Of a DNA stretch of 16,095 nucleotides, positions 8,067 through 16,056 are shown piece by piece; positions within the stretch are counted from its first letter, which is position 1; the number at the start of each line of letters is the position of its first letter. The stretch is from an uncultured bacterium (GTDB lineage Bacteria; Cyanobacteriota; Vampirovibrionia; Gastranaerophilales; Gastranaerophilaceae), in NCBI GenBank assembly GCA_905211505.1, contig CAJMAX010000024.1, forward strand, positions 1-16,095, read 5' to 3'. The notes beneath the pieces are model-generated. The model saw nothing but the letters and a program-made list of their open reading frames with translations. It did not search any database and was not told the origin of the DNA. The position numbers and the translations under genes were made by a program.

Positions 8067-10909
8067 GAGTCACCTACGTTAACGTCTACAAGTAATGGAA
8101 CTCTAAGTGGTTGATTTTGTTCCATAGCTTCTATAACAAGTTTTTTTACTAATTCAAGTTCTGTTTTTTCGACTTCAACTACAAGTTCATCATGAACTTG
8201 TAGAATCATTTTGGATTTAAGGTTATGGTTATTGAGTTTTTTTGCAAAATCAATCATTGCTAATTTTATTAAATCTGAAGCTGAGCCTTGCATTGGATGA
8301 TTAATAGCAGCTCTTTTTGCGAATTCTCTAACCATAGCGTTTGGATTATTTATTTCATTTTGCAGATAACGCTTCCTTCCAAAGATTGTTTCAACGTATC
8401 CTTGTTCTTCTACTAGTGCTACCATGTTGTTCATATATTCTTTTATTTTTGGATATGTTAGGAAGTATTTACCAATAAACATGTCGGCTTCAGCTGCGGA
8501 TATTCCGAGAGCTTTTGCTAGTCCGTACTTACTTTGTCCGTATACAATCCCAAAGTTTACAGCTTTTGCTTTATATCGCATTTGTTTAGTAACTTCTTCA
8601 ATTGGTACATCGAAGACTTTTGACGCAGTTAAAGTATGTACATCAATTTCAGAGTTAAAAGCATTTATCAAGTTATTGTCTTCGGAAACATGCGCAAGTA
8701 TTCGAAGTTCGATTTGAGAATAATCTGCAGACATAATTAAATAATTTTCTCTGTCACCAGGGATAAATGCCTGACGAATTTTATTTCCTTCTTCAGTTCG
8801 GATTGGTATATTTTGTAAATTAGGATTTGAAGAAGATAATCTTCCTGTTGTCGTAGTTGTTTGGTTGAATGTTGTGTGGATTCTGTTATCCTTTTTTTTA
8901 ATTAGCGCCGGTAAAGCATCAGTGTAAGTTGATTTTAGTTTAGAATATTTTCTGTATTCTAATATTAATTTTGCAATTTCATGTTCTTCAGCCAGTGTTG
9001 CTAATACTTCTGCGCTTGTTGAATTTTTAGATTTTCCGCGTTTTTTACGGGTTTTTAATTCTAATTTGTCGAATAGAATATGACCTACTTGTTTTGGTGA
9101 ATTTAGATTGAAATTTTCTCCAGCCAGATTAAATATTTTCATCTCTAGTTCTGATAGTTTTGTATTTAAATCGCCGGTTAAATTTTTTAAGTAATCAACA
9201 TCAACTGACACTCCTATATATTCCATGTCAGCCAGTACATGGGCTAATGGAATTTCAATTGTTTGTAGTATATTAAGTTCTTTTTCATCAAGGCTGTTAC
9301 ACCAAAATTTTGTTAATTCAAACAAGCTGGCAATAACATCACCTGTATAATTCTGAACTGTCCCTATTTCAAAATCTGACAATTTAGAGTTTTTGTTTTC
9401 GGTCAAAATTGTTGGTAGAACATGATTAATTCTTTCCATGCATTGAATATCAAATTCTGCAGATGCGTTAGAATCCTTTATATAACTTGATAACAATGTG
9501 TCAAAAATAACGCCTTTAATTTCCAGACCTGCTACTTTTAGTATATTGTACTCGGTTTTTAAATCATGTGTTATTTTCTTAATGGAGTTGTTATAAAGCA
9601 GTTCTTTTAAATTTTCAGCAATAAATTCAATTCCTAGTTGTTTTGTTATATTATGCGAAACTGGTATATAGTACACCATAGTTTTTGAATCATGGCTAAA
9701 TAGTAGTTTTTCCTTAAATTCTATACCTGCATTATAGCCTAGTGCAATTCCAAATATTTTTGAATCAACAGCGTTTTTTACATCTGCAAAAACTTTTAAA
9801 GAAATAACATTTTGGTTAGAAAGAGTTGTAATCATATCCTTAAAATCATCAGCATCAGTGATAAGTTTAGAGGTAAAATTTAACTCTTCTTTGTTTACTT
9901 CAGATTGAACAGCTTGTGCAAACAAACCTAATTGTCCGTTAGGTGATGTTATATTTAATGGGTCAACAGTTTCTTTTTGTAAAATATTTTCTTCGGATAA
10001 TGAGTGATTTTTATCGAATGTTTTTAGAATGAATTCAATATTTTTTAAAAATGTATAAAATTGCATTTTTCTTAAAAATTCTGTTACTGCTGCAATTTCA
10101 GGAAGCTCAATATTTGTTTTATCAAAGTCAAATTGAACATCAACATCTCGAATAATAGTTGCAAGGTATTTACTTAACTCTGCTTGTTCTCTTCCATTTT
10201 TTATTTTTTCTTTAATTGCATTCCCGCTAATTTTATCAGCGTTATTTAGTACTTCTTCAACTGTTTTAAATTCTGTTAGTAATTTGACTGCTGTTTTTTC
10301 TCCAATCCCTTTAATTCCTGGTATGTTATCTGAAGTATCTCCTCTTAGAGCTTTGTAATCTATGACTTGATTAGGGTAAACCCCTAATTTTTCATAAACT
10401 TTATCCCAATTATATTCAACAAGCTCACCTTTTGAAGGAATTATTACTTTTACACATCCATCTTTATCAACAAGCTGAAACGAATCTTGATCACCTGTCA
10501 GTATAAGAACTTTATGGCCAAGTTCGCATGCTCTTTTAGATATTGTTCCAATCACATCGTCAGCTTCAAATCCGGCTTTGGTGTAAATAGGAATATTGAA
10601 AGCTTTAAGTCCGTCATAGATAAGTTCCATTTGGATTCGCATAGGGTCAGGCATAGCCTGGCGATTTGCTTTGTACTCGGTGTATTTCTCAGTTCGAAAA
10701 GTGTGATGCGATACATCAAATGCAACTCCAATTGCATCGGCTGATAATGATTGATTTTTTAGTAAGTCGAAAATTGCTTTGAAAAAACCATAAACAGCCC
10801 AGGTTGGTGTGCCATCTTTTGTCTGCATATTAGTTCTTTCCAGTGCATAATACTGCCGGAATGCTAAAGCATGACCATCAATTAATATTAAAGTCTTGGA
10901 CTCTCCCAT
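8051..10909 (-). CDS. polA: DNA polymerase I
   Basis: Fills gaps and removes RNA primers during replication and repair. 952 residues from the ATG. Domains: a 5'-3' nuclease (about 1-295) with Asp11, GFEADD (Asp117/118), GDQD (Asp140/142) and GDTSDNIPG (Asp191/194); a middle domain in the 3'-5' exonuclease position (about 345-540); and a family A polymerase (about 550-952) with TGRLSSSNPNLQN, motif A SADYSQIELR (Asp729), O-helix R778, K782, F786 and Y790, and motif C QVHDE (Asp907). The proofreading site looks dead: the usual DTE of Exo I reads as ISLKVF (about 369-374), although later motif remnants remain (HDLKTE 448-453, FDTLL 469-473). An in-frame TTG six bases upstream (10915) is possible, but AGGGAG at 10918-10923 lies only 2 nt from it and 8 nt from ATG 10909, so the ATG is chosen. 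The exported-protein gene follows with an overlap. Confidence 0.96.
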   Translation of the reverse strand: MGESKTLILIDGHALAFRQYYALERTNMQTKDGTPTWAVYGFFKAIFDLLKNQSLSADAIGVAFDVSHHTFRTEKYTEYKANRQAMPDPMRIQMELIYDGLKAFNIPIYTKAGFEADDVIGTISKRACELGHKVLILTGDQDSFQLVDKDGCVKVIIPSKGELVEYNWDKVYEKLGVYPNQVIDYKALRGDTSDNIPGIKGIGEKTAVKLLTEFKTVEEVLNNADKISGNAIKEKIKNGREQAELSKYLATIIRDVDVQFDFDKTNIELPEIAAVTEFLRKMQFYTFLKNIEFILKTFDKNHSLSEENILQKETVDPLNITSPNGQLGLFAQAVQSEVNKEELNFTSKLITDADDFKDMITTLSNQNVISLKVFADVKNAVDSKIFGIALGYNAGIEFKEKLLFSHDSKTMVYYIPVSHNITKQLGIEFIAENLKELLYNNSIKKITHDLKTEYNILKVAGLEIKGVIFDTLLSSYIKDSNASAEFDIQCMERINHVLPTILTENKNSKLSDFEIGTVQNYTGDVIASLFELTKFWCNSLDEKELNILQTIEIPLAHVLADMEYIGVSVDVDYLKNLTGDLNTKLSELEMKIFNLAGENFNLNSPKQVGHILFDKLELKTRKKRGKSKNSTSAEVLATLAEEHEIAKLILEYRKYSKLKSTYTDALPALIKKKDNRIHTTFNQTTTTTGRLSSSNPNLQNIPIRTEEGNKIRQAFIPGDRENYLIMSADYSQIELRILAHVSEDNNLINAFNSEIDVHTLTASKVFDVPIEEVTKQMRYKAKAVNFGIVYGQSKYGLAKALGISAAEADMFIGKYFLTYPKIKEYMNNMVALVEEQGYVETIFGRKRYLQNEINNPNAMVREFAKRAAINHPMQGSASDLIKLAMIDFAKKLNNHNLKSKMILQVHDELVVEVEKTELELVKKLVIEAMEQNQPLRVPLLVDVNVGDSWKES

Positions 10910-10917
10910 ACACAATT

Positions 10918-10923
10918 CTCCCT
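10918..10923 (-). promoter_or_regulatory. Ribosome binding site deciding the polA start
   Basis: AGGGAG on the minus strand is spaced 8 nt from ATG 10909 but only 2 nt from the in-frame TTG at 10915. The spacing favours the ATG, which trims two residues from the longest reading. Confidence 0.7.
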
Positions 10924-11107
10924 TTTACACAATTTTCACATAAAAATACGAGTTTTGCAATTTAAATTATGTAGATGAATTCCTAGTTTTGGGCTCATAA
11001 TTATTTCAAATTTTATCTCTAAAATCATCACAAAGAAAAGTTGCATCTTGCTTATACATAGCTATTGTAATAAATGCTGAGCTTTAAAAGTATCTTCAAA
11101 TACTAAT

Positions 11108-11155
11108 AAAAAAACAAAGCGAGTGACAAAACTGAGTCACTCGCTTTGTTTTTTT
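11108..11155 (-). terminator. Rho-independent terminator of the tig-clpP-clpX operon
   Basis: A perfect 20-bp inverted repeat (11108-11127 with 11136-11155) has an 8-nt loop. The GC-containing core AGCGAGTGAC is followed, on the minus strand, by a run of seven U. It begins 13 nt past the clpX stop codon and isolates the operon from polA. The A/T tracts on both sides would let it act on either strand, but no plus-strand gene enters it. Confidence 0.92.
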
Positions 11156-11168
11156 CTCTTTATTAAGT

Positions 11169-12473
11169 TTAAGCAATTTCACTTGTTGTATCTTTAGTTG
11201 GAAGTTTTACAACTTCGGCATTTTTTCTATTTTTAACCATTTCTGTTGTTACAACAAACTTATCAATATTCTCTTTTGTTGGAACATCATACATAACATC
11301 AAGCATAATTTCTTCAACGATAGAACGCAAAGCTCTAGCTCCGGTTTTACGTTTAATTGCTTCTTTTGCTATTAATTCAACCGCTTCAGGTTCAAATTCC
11401 AAATCAACTCCATCCATTTTTAGTAATGCCTGATATTGTTTTAGAACTGCATTTTTAGGTTCAGTTAAAATCATTTTTAATGTTTTTTCATTTAACTGGT
11501 CTAATACTGCATAAACAGGCACACGACCGATAAATTCTGGAATTAATCCAAATTTTAATAAATCTTCCGGCTGCAATTTTTTCAATAAACGTGCCGCAGC
11601 AGCTTCTTTTTCTATTTGGGTCATTGGCGCTTTTGCTCCAAAACCAACAGAAGTTCCCTCGCCAGCTCTGCGTTCAACAATTTTTTCTAAGCCTACAAAC
11701 GCTCCGCCAACAATAAACAGGATATTACTTGTATCAATTTCAATAAATTCCTGATGAGGATGTTTTCTTCCACCCTGTGGTGGAACATGAGCAACAGTAC
11801 CTTCTATCATTTTTAGTAAAGCCTGTTGAACACCCTCTCCGGATACATCTCTAGTTATAGATGTATTTTCAGATTTTCTGGAAATCTTATCAATTTCATC
11901 AATATAAATAATACCACGTTCAGCTTTTGATGAATCGAATTCTGCATTTTGATATAAGCGTAAAAGTATATTTTCAACGTCATCACCAACATAGCCGGCT
12001 TCTGTTAATGTTGTAGCATCTGCAACTGCAAAAGGTACATCAAGCATTTTTGCAAGAGTTTGAGCCAGTAACGTTTTACCTGAACCTGTAGGACCAACAA
12101 GCAATATGTTTGATTTTTGGATTTCAACAGAATCCTTTTTATTTTCTTTATTATGTTTTAGACGTTTGTAATGGTTATAAACAGCTACAGACAATACTTT
12201 TTTCGCATCATCCTGACCAACAATATATTGATCCAAATATTCTTTAATTTCGTGAGGTTTTGGAATTGGTTTTTCAGCCTTTTCAGGATTATCACCATCT
12301 GTTGAACTTTCTTTTTCTTTAGATTCAAAAAATTCTTCATCTAAAATTTCATTACAAAGTTCAACACACTCATCACAGATATAAACTTCCGGCCCTGCAA
12401 TTAATTTTTTTACCTGGTCTTGAGTTTTTCCGCAAAAAGAACATTTTAATTTATCATCATCATGTTTTGGCAT
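11169..12473 (-). CDS. clpX: ATP-dependent Clp protease ATP-binding subunit ClpX
   Basis: Hexameric AAA+ unfoldase that feeds tagged proteins to ClpP. 434 residues, normal length. Seen: an N-terminal zinc-binding domain with Cys11, Cys14, Cys33 and Cys36; Walker A GPTGSGKT (127-134); pore loop 1 GYVG (160-163); Walker B IIYIDEID with Glu193; the RKH loop (236-238); the ClpP-docking loop with VGF (276-278) in place of the common IGF/LGF; the arginine finger in EFIGRVP (Arg317); and sensor 2 GARALR (378-383). A charged linker (about 46-70) rich in Glu, Lys and Ser joins the zinc domain to the ATPase. The Shine-Dalgarno is weak (GGTG, 12481-12484). It is the last gene of tig-clpP-clpX. The 109-nt gap from clpP is longer than usual within an operon and holds inverted repeats that could tune its expression. 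Confidence 0.97.
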   Translation of the reverse strand: MPKHDDDKLKCSFCGKTQDQVKKLIAGPEVYICDECVELCNEILDEEFFESKEKESSTDGDNPEKAEKPIPKPHEIKEYLDQYIVGQDDAKKVLSVAVYNHYKRLKHNKENKKDSVEIQKSNILLVGPTGSGKTLLAQTLAKMLDVPFAVADATTLTEAGYVGDDVENILLRLYQNAEFDSSKAERGIIYIDEIDKISRKSENTSITRDVSGEGVQQALLKMIEGTVAHVPPQGGRKHPHQEFIEIDTSNILFIVGGAFVGLEKIVERRAGEGTSVGFGAKAPMTQIEKEAAAARLLKKLQPEDLLKFGLIPEFIGRVPVYAVLDQLNEKTLKMILTEPKNAVLKQYQALLKMDGVDLEFEPEAVELIAKEAIKRKTGARALRSIVEEIMLDVMYDVPTKENIDKFVVTTEMVKNRKNAEVVKLPTKDTTSEIA

Positions 12474-12508
12474 TTATTATCACCATCTTTGGATAAAATC
12501 CACTTTTA

Positions 12509-12578
12509 AGATTCTTCGACTTTTAAGTCATTCTGAGGATTTGCGAAGAATCTACAATACATCATCTCAGAATGACTT
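12509..12578. repeat. Interlocking inverted repeats between clpP and clpX (REP-like element)
   Basis: Two inverted repeats interleave in A-B-A'-B' order. A is AGATTCTTCG (12509-12518) with A' at 12544-12553, 10 bp perfect. B is AAGTCATTCTGAG (12525-12537) with B' at 12566-12578, 13 bp perfect. The hairpins A:A' and B:B' are mutually exclusive as simple stems. The B-A' unit (12526-12553) resembles the GTCATTCTGAG...CGAAGAATC palindromic intergenic repeats that I recall from many bacterial genomes. It lies wholly inside the operon message. Confidence 0.8.
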
Positions 12579-12582
12579 TTTA

Positions 12583-13173
12583 CTATTTTATAATATCTCT
12601 TGATATAACTTTATCAATCATACCATATTCAAGGGCTTCTTGAGGTGTCATGATATAGTCTCTATCTGTATCTTTTTCAATTTTTTTGATTGATTGACCT
12701 GTATTATTAGCTAAAATCTCATTTAATGATTTTTTAATTCTAATAATTTCAGCAGCTTGGATTTCAATATCAGTAGCTTGACCTTGAGCTCCGCCTAAAG
12801 GTTGGTGAATCAATACTCTGGAGTGAGGTAGAGCCATTCTCTTTCCTTTTGTTCCAGAAGAAAGCAGGAATGCACCCATTGAAGCAGCTTGTCCAAGACA
12901 AATTGTTGAAACATCAGCTCTAATGTGCTGCATCGTATCATAAATCGCGAAACCTGCAGTTACACTGCCGCCAGGGCTATTAATATACAGCATTATATCT
13001 TTTTCCGGATTTTCGCTATCCAATAATAATAATTGTGCAACGACCAGATTGGCTACCATATCATCAATAGCTGTGCCCAGAAATATGATTCTTTCTCTTA
13101 ATAGTCTTGAGAAAATATCAAATGATCTTTCGCCACGGCTTGATTGTTCTACTACTACAGGTACAAAACTCAT
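12583..13173 (-). CDS. clpP: ATP-dependent Clp protease proteolytic subunit ClpP
   Basis: Serine peptidase that forms a tetradecameric chamber and degrades proteins unfolded by ClpX or another Clp ATPase. 196 residues, typical. The catalytic triad is visible: Ser98 in GQAASMGA, His123 in RVLIHQP, and Asp172 in DRDYIM. NSPGGSV (65-71) forms the oxyanion region. The N-terminus [22 protein letters not shown] matches the processed form, with hardly any propeptide. The start is supported by AAAGGGAA just upstream. It lies 43 nt after tig in the same orientation, the classical tig-clpP-clpX order, and no separate promoter stands out. Cyanobacterial relatives often carry several ClpP paralogues; only one is in this window. 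Confidence 0.97.
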   Translation of the reverse strand: MSFVPVVVEQSSRGERSFDIFSRLLRERIIFLGTAIDDMVANLVVAQLLLLDSENPEKDIMLYINSPGGSVTAGFAIYDTMQHIRADVSTICLGQAASMGAFLLSSGTKGKRMALPHSRVLIHQPLGGAQGQATDIEIQAAEIIRIKKSLNEILANNTGQSIKKIEKDTDRDYIMTPQEALEYGMIDKVISRDIIK

Positions 13174-13216
13174 GATTTAATTCCCTTTCTTATTTTAATA
13201 TTATACTTGTATTTTA

Positions 13217-14545
13217 TTAAGCTTCAACTTTTTCTTTGTTAGAATCAACTTCAACATATTCAATTTTGTTGTTATCAACTAAGAAATTTCTTACTTTATC
13301 GTTAACAATCTGTTGAGATAATGTTGATAAAAAGTCAGGATTTTGTCCGAATTGTTTTAGCATTTCTTCCGGTCCAACTCCGTATAAAGCTGACATTTGA
13401 GAAAGTTTTTCGGAAAAATCTGACTGTTCTACAGAAATATTTTCTTCTTTTGAAATTTTATCAATGATTAGAGAATTAACAATTCTAACTTTTGCGTCTT
13501 CGGCTAAAGTGTTGTTAAATTCATCTTCGCTGCCTTGAGATTTAATAAATGTATCCCAATCCATTCCTTGATAAGATAATCTTTGTTGGTAATCAGCCTT
13601 TAGAGATGCAACTTCTCTATCAATCATTCTTTGAGGAACTTCAATCTCTGTTGATTCAACTACAGATTTGAACACTGCAGCTTCAGCAGCTGATTTTTTT
13701 AAGCTTTCTCTCTGATGGTCGATGTAATCTTGGATGTCAGCTTTTAATTCATCAACTGTAGAGAATCTGCTTGATTTTTTTACGAATTCATCAGTCAATT
13801 CTGGTAGTACTCTTTGCTTAATTTCATTCATTTTGATTGCAAATGTAGCAGGCTGGCCTTTTAGTTTTTCATCATGGTAGTCTGCAGGGAATGTTACTTG
13901 AATATCAAATTCATCTTTGATGTTGTGACCAACTAATTGTTCTGCAAATCCAGGAATGAAATTAGAATGAGCTAAGTCAAGGGTGTAACTTTTAGCTGAG
14001 CCGCCTTGAATCTTTTCACCGTTACAAGTTCCATCAAAATCAAATACTACTGTATCTGTTTCATTTGATGGTCTGTCTAATACTAATTCCATAGATGCAT
14101 GCTGAGTTAAAAATCCTTCTAGAGCTTTATCAAAAGCTTTGTCATCTTTTGTAGGGATTTCTACTTTTAAATCTAAATCTTTGTAAGAACCTAATTTTAC
14201 TTCCGGTCTAATTTCAACTTCGAAATTAACTTCAACATCTTTGCCTAACTCAAATTTATAATCTGTAATAGCCGGTTGAGAAATAACATCAAGTTTATTA
14301 TCATAAATGGCTTGACCAATATGTTTAGGTAATAAAATATCTAAAGCTTCCTGTTGAATTCTATCAACACCTACATGTCTTTCTATTACAGCTCTAGGAG
14401 CTTTACCTTTTCTAAATCCGTCAATATTAATGTGCTGAGATATACGTTTAACTGCAGAGTTGTAAGCTGATGTAGCTTCATTTGCAGGTATAACCATATT
14501 TAAAGTTACTAAGTTGTCTTGTTTTTGAGTTAATGTCGATTTCAT
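13217..14545 (-). CDS. tig: Trigger factor, ribosome-associated chaperone
   Basis: Binds the ribosome near the exit tunnel and shields nascent chains; also a peptidyl-prolyl isomerase. 442 residues, standard. The N-terminal ribosome-binding domain (about 1-115) carries the signature GFRKGKAP (43-50). The FKBP-type isomerase domain follows (about 150-245), with the segment from TVVFDFDG to VTFPADYHDEKLKGQ, and then the helical C-terminal chaperone arms (about 250-430). The start is backed by AAAGGAT a few bases upstream and by alignment of the N-terminal strand NLVTLNMVIP. It is the first gene of the tig-clpP-clpX operon, with a promoter recognisable about 40 nt upstream. Confidence 0.97.
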   Translation of the reverse strand: MKSTLTQKQDNLVTLNMVIPANEATSAYNSAVKRISQHINIDGFRKGKAPRAVIERHVGVDRIQQEALDILLPKHIGQAIYDNKLDVISQPAITDYKFELGKDVEVNFEVEIRPEVKLGSYKDLDLKVEIPTKDDKAFDKALEGFLTQHASMELVLDRPSNETDTVVFDFDGTCNGEKIQGGSAKSYTLDLAHSNFIPGFAEQLVGHNIKDEFDIQVTFPADYHDEKLKGQPATFAIKMNEIKQRVLPELTDEFVKKSSRFSTVDELKADIQDYIDHQRESLKKSAAEAAVFKSVVESTEIEVPQRMIDREVASLKADYQQRLSYQGMDWDTFIKSQGSEDEFNNTLAEDAKVRIVNSLIIDKISKEENISVEQSDFSEKLSQMSALYGVGPEEMLKQFGQNPDFLSTLSQQIVNDKVRNFLVDNNKIEYVEVDSNKEKVEA

Positions 14546-14585
14546 TTTTAATATCCTTTTTATTTTACTACATGTATCTTTTCAA

Positions 14586-14613
14586 ATTTTACCGCAAAAA
14601 ATATTAAAATCAA
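14586..14613 (-). promoter_or_regulatory. Sigma-70-type promoter of the tig-clpP-clpX operon
   Basis: On the minus strand, TTGATT (14608-14613) and TAAAAT (14586-14591) are 16 bp apart. The -10 box matches at 5 of 6 positions and the -35 box at 4 of 6. The predicted start near 14579 gives a short leader of about 34 nt before the tig ATG. No heat-shock operator (CIRCE-like repeat) is seen nearby. Confidence 0.5.
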
Positions 14614-14637
14614 CTCATAAGGATTGTCTATGCGGGC

Positions 14638-14768
14638 GTATTAAGCAATACTCCATAATTATTAACAATGGGTTGCACTAATAATCTGTTTATGGTTAAA
14701 TTTAAGTACAACTAGGTAATTCCTCTTTAACCTGGTTCAGGTAATTTAGCAAGCGGCGGTTGAGTTAC
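14638..14768 (+). other. Foldable, locally GC-richer segment upstream of rpsP (possible leader or small RNA)
   Basis: Three successive foldable parts lie in the tig-rpsP gap. (1) GTATT/AATAC (14638-14642 with 14647-14651) has an AAGC tetraloop. (2) CCATAATTATTA (14653-14664) pairs with TAATAA (14679-14684) and TTATGG (14690-14695), leaving a 5-nt bulge. (3) GTAA, CTC and AACC (14716-14732) pair with GGTT, GAG and TTAC (14758-14768), with two 3-nt bulges. The stretch 14749-14765 is clearly richer in G and C than the surroundings. It fits no RNA family I can name with confidence. Possible roles are an rpsP 5' leader, a separate small RNA or nothing. A weak promoter-like pair, TTGCAC (14673-14678) and TTAAAT (14696-14701), lies inside it. 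Confidence 0.35.
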
Positions 14769-14805
14769 TGATAGGATATCAATTAAATAAAAGAAGGAAA
14801 TAAAA

Positions 14806-15174
14806 ATGTTAAAAATCAGATTAAAAAGATTAGGTGCTAAAAAAGCTCCAACATACAGAATTATCGTTATCAATTCAACAACAAAAAGAGAAGGCAGACC
14901 AATTCAAGAGTTAGGTCATTATAATCCAAAAACTAAAGTTATGAAATTGGATAAAGTTGCAGCTCTTGATTGGATTTCAAAAGGTGCTCAACCGACAGAA
15001 ACTGTTGCTTATTTAATCAAAAATTGTAATGACGATGGTTCTTTAAATTATGTTAAAAAAGAAGCTGTGAAATTGTCTAAAAAAGCATTAGCTAAGAAAC
15101 AGGCTGAAGAAGAAGCTGCAAAAGCTGCAGCTGAAGCTGCTGCACAAGCAGAAGAAGCTCCTGCTGAAGCTTAA
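14806..15174 (+). CDS. rpsP: 30S ribosomal protein S16 with extended Ala/Glu-rich tail
   Basis: Structural protein of the small ribosomal subunit. The first 80 or so residues are a clear S16: MLKIRLKRLGAKKAPTYRI, the strand ending in REGRPIQELGHYNP, and the helix with DWISKGAQPTETV. From about residue 84 the protein runs into a tail of Lys, Ala and Glu ending at 122, while many S16 proteins are 80-90 residues long. Such tails occur in some lineages and are probably disordered or helical on the ribosome surface. The start is supported by AGAAGGAA (14792-14799), 6 nt from the ATG. It is monocistronic here, without the ffh, rimM or trmD neighbours common elsewhere, and is closed by a strong hairpin. 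Confidence 0.97.
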   Translation: MLKIRLKRLGAKKAPTYRIIVINSTTKREGRPIQELGHYNPKTKVMKLDKVAALDWISKGAQPTETVAYLIKNCNDDGSLNYVKKEAVKLSKKALAKKQAEEEAAKAAAEAAAQAEEAPAEA

Positions 15175-15202
15175 GTTTATATTTCAAATTAAAAATTTGT
15201 TA

Positions 15203-15236
15203 AAAAAGAGTCTTTTAATTTTAAAAGACTCTTTTT
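15203..15236. terminator. Bidirectional rho-independent terminator between rpsP and the response regulator
   Basis: AAAAAGAGTCTTTT (15203-15216) pairs perfectly with 15223-15236 around an AATTTT loop, with A and T tracts on the outside. It can stop both rpsP (+) and the converging response regulator gene (-). Confidence 0.9.
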
Positions 15237-15268
15237 ATATATTACAAGGTGTATCTAGATTTATTCAA

Positions 15269-15970
15269 TTAGTCAATATTTAGCTTATACCCGCCGCCGT
15301 AGATTGTTTCTATATATCTTTTTCCGTTTGAAATTTTATCTATTTTAGCTCTTAAGTGTCTGATATGAACCCTGATAGTTTCAATATCATCGTCTGGAGA
15401 ATAACCCCAAATGTCTTTGAGTAGTTGTGCTGAGGAAACCATATTCCCATGATTCTGGAAAAGCAGGTTAAAAATGTCAAACTCTATAGGAGTTAATTTT
15501 ACCTGTTTTTCAGAGATTTTTACGCTATATTGTTCAGGGAGGAGAGTTATTTCACCTAATGTGAGTAAATCTCGTGTTGATGCAGAGACTGGAATTTGGT
15601 TTGTTCTTTTTAACAAAGCTCTGACTCTAACAAGTAGCTCTTCTATTTCAAAGGGTTTTACTAAGTAATCGTCTACTCCAATATCAAAACCTTTAACTTT
15701 GTCATTTAATTGAGATAATGCTGTAAGCATGATTATTGGTATATTTTTCGTCTCTTCATTTTGACGAATTCTTTTGGCCACGGTAAAACCGTCAACATCA
15801 GGCATCATTACATCAAGTACAATCAAAGAGGGTAATTCTTGTTTTACTAATGCAAACCCTTTTACTCCATCATATGCCTGGAAAATTTTGTATCCTGCCA
15901 GTTCCAGATTTACTTTTATTAATTCGTTAATTGCAATGTCATCATCAATGACTAATATTTTATTATTCAT
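15269..15970 (-). CDS. OmpR/PhoB-family two-component response regulator
   Basis: Phosphorylation-controlled DNA-binding regulator, 233 residues. The receiver domain (1-122) has the acidic pair Asp10/Asp11, the phospho-acceptor Asp53 in VLDVMMP, Thr83 and Lys105 (VKPF). A winged-helix domain (about 135-233) follows, with LTPIEFDIFNLLFQN, the recognition helix near IETIRVHIRHLRAKI and the wing IYGGGYKL. The wing differs from the usual VRGxGYxL in having YGG. It is broadly similar to cyanobacterial RpaB-type and to PhoB/PhoP regulators, but the target and the partner kinase are unknown and no kinase gene is in the window. ATG 15970 is chosen because MNNKILVIDDD matches the family start; an in-frame TTG at 15976 would add Met-His. 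No Shine-Dalgarno is visible, so initiation may be from a very short leader. Confidence 0.93.
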   Translation of the reverse strand: MNNKILVIDDDIAINELIKVNLELAGYKIFQAYDGVKGFALVKQELPSLIVLDVMMPDVDGFTVAKRIRQNEETKNIPIIMLTALSQLNDKVKGFDIGVDDYLVKPFEIEELLVRVRALLKRTNQIPVSASTRDLLTLGEITLLPEQYSVKISEKQVKLTPIEFDIFNLLFQNHGNMVSSAQLLKDIWGYSPDDDIETIRVHIRHLRAKIDKISNGKRYIETIYGGGYKLNID

Positions 15971-16027
15971 ATGCAAATTCTATAATAAAAGTATATAAAA
16001 TTATAGAGAATTCATAAAACTTAATAA

Positions 16028-16056
16028 TTGAAAAATCTTGAAAAGTATACTATAAG
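16028..16056 (+). promoter_or_regulatory. Sigma-70-type promoter reading rightward out of the window
   Basis: TTGAAA (16028-16033) and TATAAG (16051-16056) are exactly 17 bp apart, each close to consensus. It points away from the divergent response regulator, toward a gene beyond position 16095. That gene cannot be identified here; no reading frame of note begins before the window ends. Confidence 0.5.

Noticed and set aside
10910..10915. TTG start for polA two codons upstream
   Set aside because: The Shine-Dalgarno would be only 2 nt away, and the added residues are not part of the family's N-terminus.
11006..11059. A 17-codon minus-strand frame (start ATG at 11059) in the clpX-polA gap, reading MYKQDATFLCDDFRDKI
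   Set aside because: No ribosome binding site precedes it, it is very short and nothing else supports translation; the whole 10910-11107 gap otherwise shows no clear promoter or RNA.
12509..12578. Rho-independent terminator between clpP and clpX
   Set aside because: On the minus strand neither stem is followed by a proper U tract, and clpX has no evident promoter of its own, so a full stop here is unlikely.
14726..14760. Resemblance to a thiamine (TPP) riboswitch 3' half or to the SRP RNA core
   Set aside because: The CUGAGA motif of the TPP riboswitch is absent upstream and the expected P5 stem does not form; the GGAA loop and spacing of SRP RNA are missing. rpsP would also be an odd TPP target.
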